Part shown: positions 58,250 to 64,000 of the stretch, piece after piece | How positions within the stretch are numbered: the stretch's first letter is position 1 | How the letters are laid out: each line of letters starts with the position of its first letter | From: Schistocephalus solidus | Lineage: Eukaryota > Platyhelminthes > Cestoda > Diphyllobothriidea > Diphyllobothriidae | Direction: 5' to 3' | DNA length: 64,000 nt | Assembly: GCA_017591395.1 (NCBI GenBank) | Contig: WEDG01001083.1 | Span: 62,001-126,000 of the forward strand | Notes under the pieces: model-generated | Database searches by the model: none | Seen by the model: only the letters and a program-made list of their open reading frames with translations | What the model was told of the DNA's origin: nothing | Made by a program: the position numbers and the translations under genes

Positions 58250-59777
58250 CGCTGAGTTGTTGACCTCACTCTCTTCCCCACTCCCACAATCAGACCACCG
58301 TCCGAGCCAGTCAGTTGTCTGATGTGGGAGTGGGCGCAATACGACGGGTCGGCGTACTCTTCGCGCTCCACAGCACGACCTGGCCTATAACGCACACACC
58401 AGGATTCATTTACTCAGGGGATATGGAGAGCCATTGCCGTCTGACTCCCAGTCCACTGTTCAGCCACTCGACACACAGCACATACACTGGGCCGACGGCG
58501 TGGTCTGGTGTAAGCGTCAGATTGGCAACCTTCAAAGCCACGGTTTCTAGGAAACCGTGATATTCTCAGGTACGTGATGATGGTGATGGTAGTGTCTATG
58601 TATTGTTGCAGGTAGTGTGCACTGATGTGGCTTAGACTCTGGTGGTTTACCGCAGATTTTCGTGGAGGGACATGTGTCCTAATAGGCCCTTGCGGTGTGT
58701 AAACGTGCGGGAACACAAAAGGGTTTACTTACTTAGGCGATATGGAGGAGCCATCGCCGTCTGACTCCCAGTCCACTGGTCAGCCACTCGACACACATAG
58801 TAAATACACTGGGCCGACGGTGCCGTCTGGTGCAAGCGTCAGATTGGCAGCCTTCCAAGCCAGGACACCAGGACACCGTGATATTCTCAGGTTCATGAGG
58901 ATGATGGTAAAGGAGTTGTCTATGTATTGGTGTAGGTAGTTTGTGCTGATATGGCTTAGCCTCCGGTGGTTTACCGCAGGTTGTCGTGGAGGCGCATGCG
59001 TCCTAATAGGCCTATGCGATGAGTAAATGCGCGAGGAGATTGAGGGCAGTGGTCGTGGTGATCTCTGCTGTGTGTTGGTGCTTAAGGCACTGTTCCAACA
59101 GTCTCTGTACGATGGATTCGCAAATGACCGACCAGGCCGATGCGTGAGGCGAATGTGCGGTCGCAATGAGGACAGTTTATGAGAGAGTCCCCATCGCTGG
59201 TACTGGGGACGGTGGTGGATAAAGCAGGTTGCCGGTAGTCGGAGCTGGCTACTGAGGTTGGAGTGAGGCAAGCGGTGTTCGTCACTGTGATTGGTGCAGG
59301 AAATGTCCAGCAGTCGCCGACTGTTGAGGTGCCCGTCAGTTCTGGATCGGCGTACCCGTCTTCGCGCGCCACAGCACGACCTGGCCCCCATAACGCACAC
59401 ACCAGGATTCACAAACTCAGGGGATATGGAGCAGCCATCGCCGTCTGACTCCCAGTCCACTGGTCAGCCACTCGACACACACAGCACATACACTGAGCCG
59501 ACGGCGTGGTCTGGTGGAAGCGTTAGATTGGCAGACTTCCCAGCCACGGTTTCTAGGAAACCGTGATATACTCTGGTAAATGGTGATTGTGAGGGTGTTG
59601 TCGATGTATTGGTGTAGGTAGTGTGCGCTGATGTAGCTTAGCCTCCAGTGGTTTACCGGAGGTTGTCGTGGAGGCGCATGTGTCATAATAGGCCCATGCG
59701 GTGTGTAAATGTGCGGGAGCAGTGAGGGCAGTGAAGGCGGGCGCGTCGACTGTATGTCGGAGCCCCCAGGCACTGGT
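58250..59777 (-). repeat. tandemly duplicated finger/3'-UTR module in LINE copy 4
   Basis: A segment with GATATGGAG(G)AGCCATCGCCG, the block CCAGTCCACTGGTCAGCCAC and a CGGTTTC...AAACCGTGATAT hairpin appears three times (about 58403-58575, 58728-58890, 59400-59575). Each is next to finger-encoding sequence (for example [19 protein letters not shown] around 59180-59110). Copies 2 and 3 have it once. An unequal exchange or template jump during reverse transcription would explain it. Confidence 0.65.
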
Positions 59778-61078
59778 TCACCAGCCTCCGTGCGATGGAT
59801 TCGCAGGTGACCGACCAGGCCGATGCGTGAGTTGAAGTTGCGGGCGCAGTGTGGGCAGGAGAAATCGGTAGAGGGCTGGGGCGATGTCATTCATGGTAGT
59901 GGGGGTGTCAGGGGCGCTAAGAATGGCAGGAGCGGTTGATGTGCATGGTGTATCGGTGTTGTCGGCATTGTGGTGTATTCCGCTGTCATGGATGCGCATG
60001 TGACCGAATAGGCCCATACGATGAGTGAATGCGCGAGGACAGTGAGGGCAGTGGAGGCGACGATCTCTGCTGTGTGTTGGTGCTCCAGGCACTGGTTCAC
60101 CAGTCTCTGTACGATGGATTCGCAAGTGGCCGATGTGTGAGGTGAATGTGCGGTCGCATTGAGGACAGCTTAGGAGATAGTCCCCATCGCTGGTATTGGT
60201 GGAGGTGGTGACGGCGGCGGTGGTGGTTGCGGTGGTGGGGGTAACAGGTGATGAGTATTGGGATGTGGTCTCTATGATGGTGGGAGTAATGGAACTGATG
60301 CCAGGGGTGAGGGAGAGGTAGTCCGAAGGAGTGCTGACAGAATTTGACGTAGAAGTTGGAATTGTCAGATTGTTGGTGCATTGCGTCCGAAGATGTCCAA
60401 CCAGGCCGATTCGCGCGCGGAAAGATGCGTTGACAGCGCGGGCATGTTGGCAGGGCCTGGGCATCGGCGGTGTTGGTCCGGGGCGCTGGTGACTTTCGTG
60501 CCACTCTTTTGACCTTGGCGGCGGCGATCTGGTTGGCCTCATAGATTGCTGAACGAGTCTTCACTGATCTTCTCCATGCCGTTCTATCCCGGGCGAGGTC
60601 CTCGCAGGTCGCCGTGTTGATTTGCAGTTGCTTCAGCGATTTCTTCAAAGTGTCCTCGTAGCGTCGTTTTTGACCTCCCTGTCGACGAGCACCCGTAGCG
60701 ACATCGCCATAGAAAAGTCGTTTGGGTAGTCGCTCGTCGTCCATTCTTACCAGGTGGCCGCTCCATCGCAGTTGCACTTGCCTCAGCATGGCGTGGATGC
60801 TGAGGATTCCGATCCGCTCCAGGACTTCCATGTCCGGGATCCTGTCTTGCCATCTCAGCTTCAGTATTCTACGGAGGCAGCTGAGATGGAAGTGATTCAG
60901 CTTCCTGGCTTGGTTCGAGTAGATGGTCCAGGTCTCCGCTCCGTAAAGGAGTGTCGTCAAGACGACGGCCTTGTAAATCTTCAGTTTGTTGTTCAGGTAA
61001 ATACCGTATCGATTCCACATGGAAGTCTGCAGCCGGACGAAGGCCTGACTAGCTTTGGAGATCCGTTGGGCAACCTCG
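59778..61078 (-). pseudogene. post-RT region and C2H2 fingers of LINE copy 4
   Basis: [40 protein letters not shown] and a basic region, then fingers. The first (CPRCQRIF) has a frameshift inside it. Then come [19 protein letters not shown] (shortened by three residues), [19 protein letters not shown] and [19 protein letters not shown]. Linkers are Thr/Pro/Ser-rich. Confidence 0.75.
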
Positions 61079-62690
61079 TCATCGATTCTCGTGTTGCGTG
61101 ACAGCGTGCTTCCTAGATAAGCGAAGGTTTCCAAGTTTTTGAGTTGAGCACCGTTGACATTGATTCGGGGAGCAATGTATTCCGTGCTGGGTGGCGGCTG
61201 GTGCATGAAAACCGTTTTGGCTGCACTGATTGTTGATCCAAAATTGGCGCAGCCTGCGGCGAAGAGGTCCATACTCCTTTTGCATGTCCTCCTCCGTCAC
61301 GTTGTTAAGGGCGCAGTCGTCCGCAAAGAGCAAGTCATTGACCGTAGTCGTAGACACACCCGTTGAAAGCCTGCATACGCCGACTGTTGAGAAGGTGTCC
61401 GTCAGTTCTTTAGGTTATGCGGATCCCAGGCTATTCATCACGGTAGGCATCCATCAGCATAGCCGAGAACATGAGACTGAACAGGGTCTGGAGCTTATAC
61501 GCAGCCCTGCTTCACTCCGTTGGTCACTGTGAATGCTTCGGATACCGTCCCGTTGTCAGTGACGCGCGCCGTCATCCCGTCATGAAGCTGACGCATCATG
61601 TGCGTGAACCGCTCAGGACAGCCGAATTTCTGCATGTCTTTCCACAGTCCGTCACGATTCGCCGTGTCAAAGGCTTTCGTCAGATCCACGAAGGTAGTGT
61701 AAGAGTGAGTTCGCATCTCCTGGCATTTCTCTTGTAGCTGGCGGGCGGCAAAGATCATGTCGGTTGTTCCGCGGTGTCGGCGGAAGCCACATTGGCTTTC
61801 CGGGAGCAGGCCCTGCTCTAGGTGACCGTTAAGACGATTGAGAAGGATACGGGTGAAGATCTTCCCTGCGATGTTGAGCAACGAGATGCCTCTGTGATTA
61901 TCACAGAGTTGCCGGTTCCCCTTCCGTTTGTAGAGATGGACGATGGTCGCGTCTTTGAAATCCTGAGGAATTTGTCCTTGGTGCCACGTCTCCTGGAAGA
62001 GTGTTGTGAGTTCTGCCATCAGCCGGGGCCCACCATGCTTGTAGACTTCCGGTGGGATTGCGTCGGATCCCGTTGCTTTACCGCTGGAAATCTGCTGCAC
62101 GGCCCGGATGGTTTCTGGTAGGGAAGGCGGCAGATCCAGGTCATTTTTCGTGTCCACTTGAGGGAGCCGGTCAGTGGCAGCATCGGAGATGGCTGATGAG
62201 CAATTAAGGACACGTCTGAAGTGCTCAGCCCAGCGCTTCAGAATTTGTGATTTCTATGTCAGCAGTGTTGTGCCGTCAGCGCTGAGCAGCGTTGCGGTCC
62301 CCTTGATACACGGGCCGTAGATGGCCTCGATGGCTTTTAAAACGTTTTTCCTTTCATTGCGTTCCGCATACCCCTGGATTTCCTCAGCCTTTCGGATCAT
62401 CCAGGCGTCCAGCCTCTCCCGCAGCCGTTGCTGTAGAAGGCGGCGGCATCTCAAGAAGGCTGCTTTGGTGGCGTCAGTCCGAAGGTCCATGTAGGCTTTG
62501 TGTAGTCGACGTTTCTCCGCGAGTAAGTTGCTGATGTTGGCGTCATTGTCGTCAAACCAGTCCTGGTTTTGACGGCGTGCGCGTCCGAGGACTTCGAGGG
62601 CGGTGAACTGGATGACATTTCACAGTTGGCACCATCGTGTTTCCACGGTGGAAAACTTATCTGGAGCATGCAGGTTCCCCAGGTTCTCGG
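61079..62690 (-). pseudogene. reverse transcriptase of LINE copy 4
   Basis: Linker NQDWFDDNDANISNLLA, then a 220-codon frame (62157-61495): LPETIRAVQQISSGKATGSD, KDATIVHLYKRKGNRQLCDN, SQCGFRRHRGTTDMIFAARQ, TFVDLTKAFDTANRDGLW, VTNGVKQGCV. After a deletion/frameshift near 61490 comes [19 protein letters not shown] with an intact FADD box. Frame breaks remove function, but all motif blocks remain. Confidence 0.8.
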
Positions 62691-62760
62691 TTATTTGGTT
62701 ACTTAAATCAAAACAGTGAGCAGGCAAATTTAACAGAAGAGTATTTAAATTACCTGGCGG

Positions 62761-63570
62761 TCACTTACTTTGGGGCCTTCTTCGGGTTTGAAGTCGAAGC
62801 CTCATCTGGGAGATGACGAGGTGGTGAGCCGTCCAACCATCGACATCGCGGATCGCCTTGGTTACCAGCACGTCCTGTCGATCACGCCTCCGGACGAGAA
62901 CATAGTCCAGCAGCTGCCAGCGCCGCGACCGAGGGTGAATCCACATGGTCTTCTCCCGCGTCGGAAGACGGAAGAAGGTGTTGGTCAGCAGGAGACGGTG
63001 TTCCGCACAAGTTCGCAGAAGAACGAGGCCGTTATCGTTACAGCTACCGAGACCGTGGGGACCCAGCACTCCCTGCCATGCAGCGTGGTCCGTCCCGACG
63101 GGGGCGTTGAAGTCACCAAGGACAATTAACTTGTCCACCTTCGGCACAGTCGCCAGCAGGGCGTGCAGGTCCTCGTAGAATTTATTCTTCGCCGCATCAG
63201 AGCTCGTCACTGGCGGAGCGTAGGCGCTGATGATTGTGGCGAACTGGTCTCCCTGAAGAGGCAGGCAGAGGCTCATCAGGCGATCATTGATACCCTGCGG
63301 CAGACAGGGCTGACGTCCCACGATGTCGTATCGGATGGCAAAGGCAACACCAGCGTCGCGTCGCTCTGCCTTTGGTCGGCCGCTCCAGAAGAAGGTGTAG
63401 CCGGCACCCACCTTCTCCAGCTGACCATGCTCAGAGAATCGGGTCTCGCTGAGAGCAGCAATATCCACCTTCTAGCGTGCCAGTTCCCGAGCGACTAGCG
63501 CCATCCTCCGTTCCGGTCGGTTGCTCCTATGATTGTCTAAAAGGGAACGAACATTCCAGGCTGCTAGTGT
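62761..63570 (-). pseudogene. APE-type endonuclease of LINE copy 4
   Basis: A 235-codon frame (63468-62761) reads [60 protein letters not shown] and [21 protein letters not shown] stop just upstream of 63468 (TAG in place of a Lys codon) separates it from the [10 protein letters not shown] start. The Asp-His motif reads TAH, so the catalytic Asp is lost as in copy 3. Otherwise the least damaged endonuclease in the window. Confidence 0.8.
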
Positions 63571-63620
63571 GAGTGGACTCACCCGAGGAGCCTGGAGGGT
63601 ATGGCGAGGGGGATGGGGAC

Positions 63621-64000
63621 TGTGAGACGCGGTACGATACTCACCTCTGACGATGGAAGCTCGTATGCTTTCGAAATGTCAGGACAATACACTTATAGTC
63701 CCCGAGATCGCCTTTTTTGGGATGCCGATATTTCAGTACATATATGTATATATATTAAAAAAATCAGCAAGCTCCTACTGAAAAGCTCCCAGTTAAAGGG
63801 AAGTGGAAAATATATTATTTTAAGCGCTATTTCATTGGCAAAAAAATAAAAATTTCCTTAAGAACAAAGATGTCGAGAAAGCAAAAATGAGTCTCGAACG
63901 ATTATTCTCAAGTTTTTGAAGTCCAATCGACTGGTCCATCGAAAAAAATAAAAATGAATATAACAGCATAAGTAAACTGACTTTTAATAAATCGCAGTTT
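63621..64000 (-). repeat. outer right arm of the large palindrome (non-LINE part)
   Basis: Mirrors 53539-53917 and continues to the last base of the window. It starts exactly where LINE copy 4 ends. Confidence 0.85.
63644..63683 (+). ncRNA. hammerhead-like motif of Penelope type, right arm
   Basis: Core CTGACGA (63647-63653), one extra T, helix II GGAAGC (63655-63660) with GCTTTC (63667-63672) around TCGTAT, then GAA (63673-63675), A-T-G-T helix III with A15.1-U16.1, and C63680 as the cleavage base (GUC triplet). Helix I has three inner pairs (CCT with AGG). The extra T at 10.1 and the minimal helix III resemble Penelope-type hammerheads. Activity is doubtful. Confidence 0.5.

Larger units (their letters stand above)
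58082..63620 (-). mobile_element. LINE copy 4, minus strand, with expanded 3' region
   Basis: In transcription order: endonuclease (about 63570-62761), linker and RT (62690-61079), post-RT and fingers (61078-59778), then an expanded finger/3'-UTR region with tandem duplication (59777-58250), and the terminal tail (to 58082). It is about 1.4 kb longer than copy 3, from the duplication and from retention of the RT catalytic block. Several frameshifts; FADD is intact. Confidence 0.85.

Overview
The window looks like a repeat-rich animal nuclear genome, most likely a flatworm (platyhelminth) and perhaps a tapeworm. This rests on long AT-rich introns with GT-AG splice signals, several decayed non-LTR and Penelope-like retroelements, tRNA-derived SINEs, a mariner relict and long trinucleotide microsatellites. 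No bacterial or viral gene organisation was seen. The taxon is an inference from repeat composition and was not tested by search.

Two host genes are visible. A minus-strand exon (12020-12551) has a low-complexity Pro/Ser/Gln-rich region followed by one degenerate C2H2 zinc finger and a clean donor site. From about 29.1 to 52.4 kb, nine plus-strand exons form one gene: a polycystin-1-like ectodomain with PKD repeats, then a probable REJ region. The splice phases agree at every junction (1/1, 1/1, 2/2, 1/1, 1/1, 0/0, 0/0, 0/0), which is strong internal evidence that they form one transcript. The gene continues beyond both the first and last exon found.

Most other recognisable sequence is mobile DNA. 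Four copies of one APE-type LINE (endonuclease, reverse transcriptase, C-terminal C2H2 fingers) lie at 1-1.7 kb, 4.9-10.3 kb, 53.9-58.0 kb and 58.1-63.6 kb; all carry frameshifts. The last two lie tail to tail and share about 380 bp of non-LINE flank, so 53.5-64.0 kb is a giant imperfect palindrome. Older relicts include a related LINE (1.8-3.2 kb), two CR1-like LINEs, two Penelope-like elements with GIY-YIG domains, a mariner transposase fragment, and a 959-bp foldback element (12.7-13.6 kb).

The most interesting signal is a set of hammerhead-ribozyme-like folds in three repeat types. (i) A 232-bp tandem repeat at 31.4-31.96 kb has the core, a GUC cleavage triplet and an interrupted helix I, resembling an animal retrozyme. 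(ii) A tRNA-derived SINE family, best at 31.14-31.42 and 42.97-43.24 kb, has a hammerhead-like fold directly after its pol III promoter head. (iii) Penelope-like termini carry related cores, including in the flanks of the big palindrome. All were read by eye; none was folded by software or tested. In all of them the 10.1-11.1 position of helix II departs from the usual G-C pair, so cleavage activity is uncertain.
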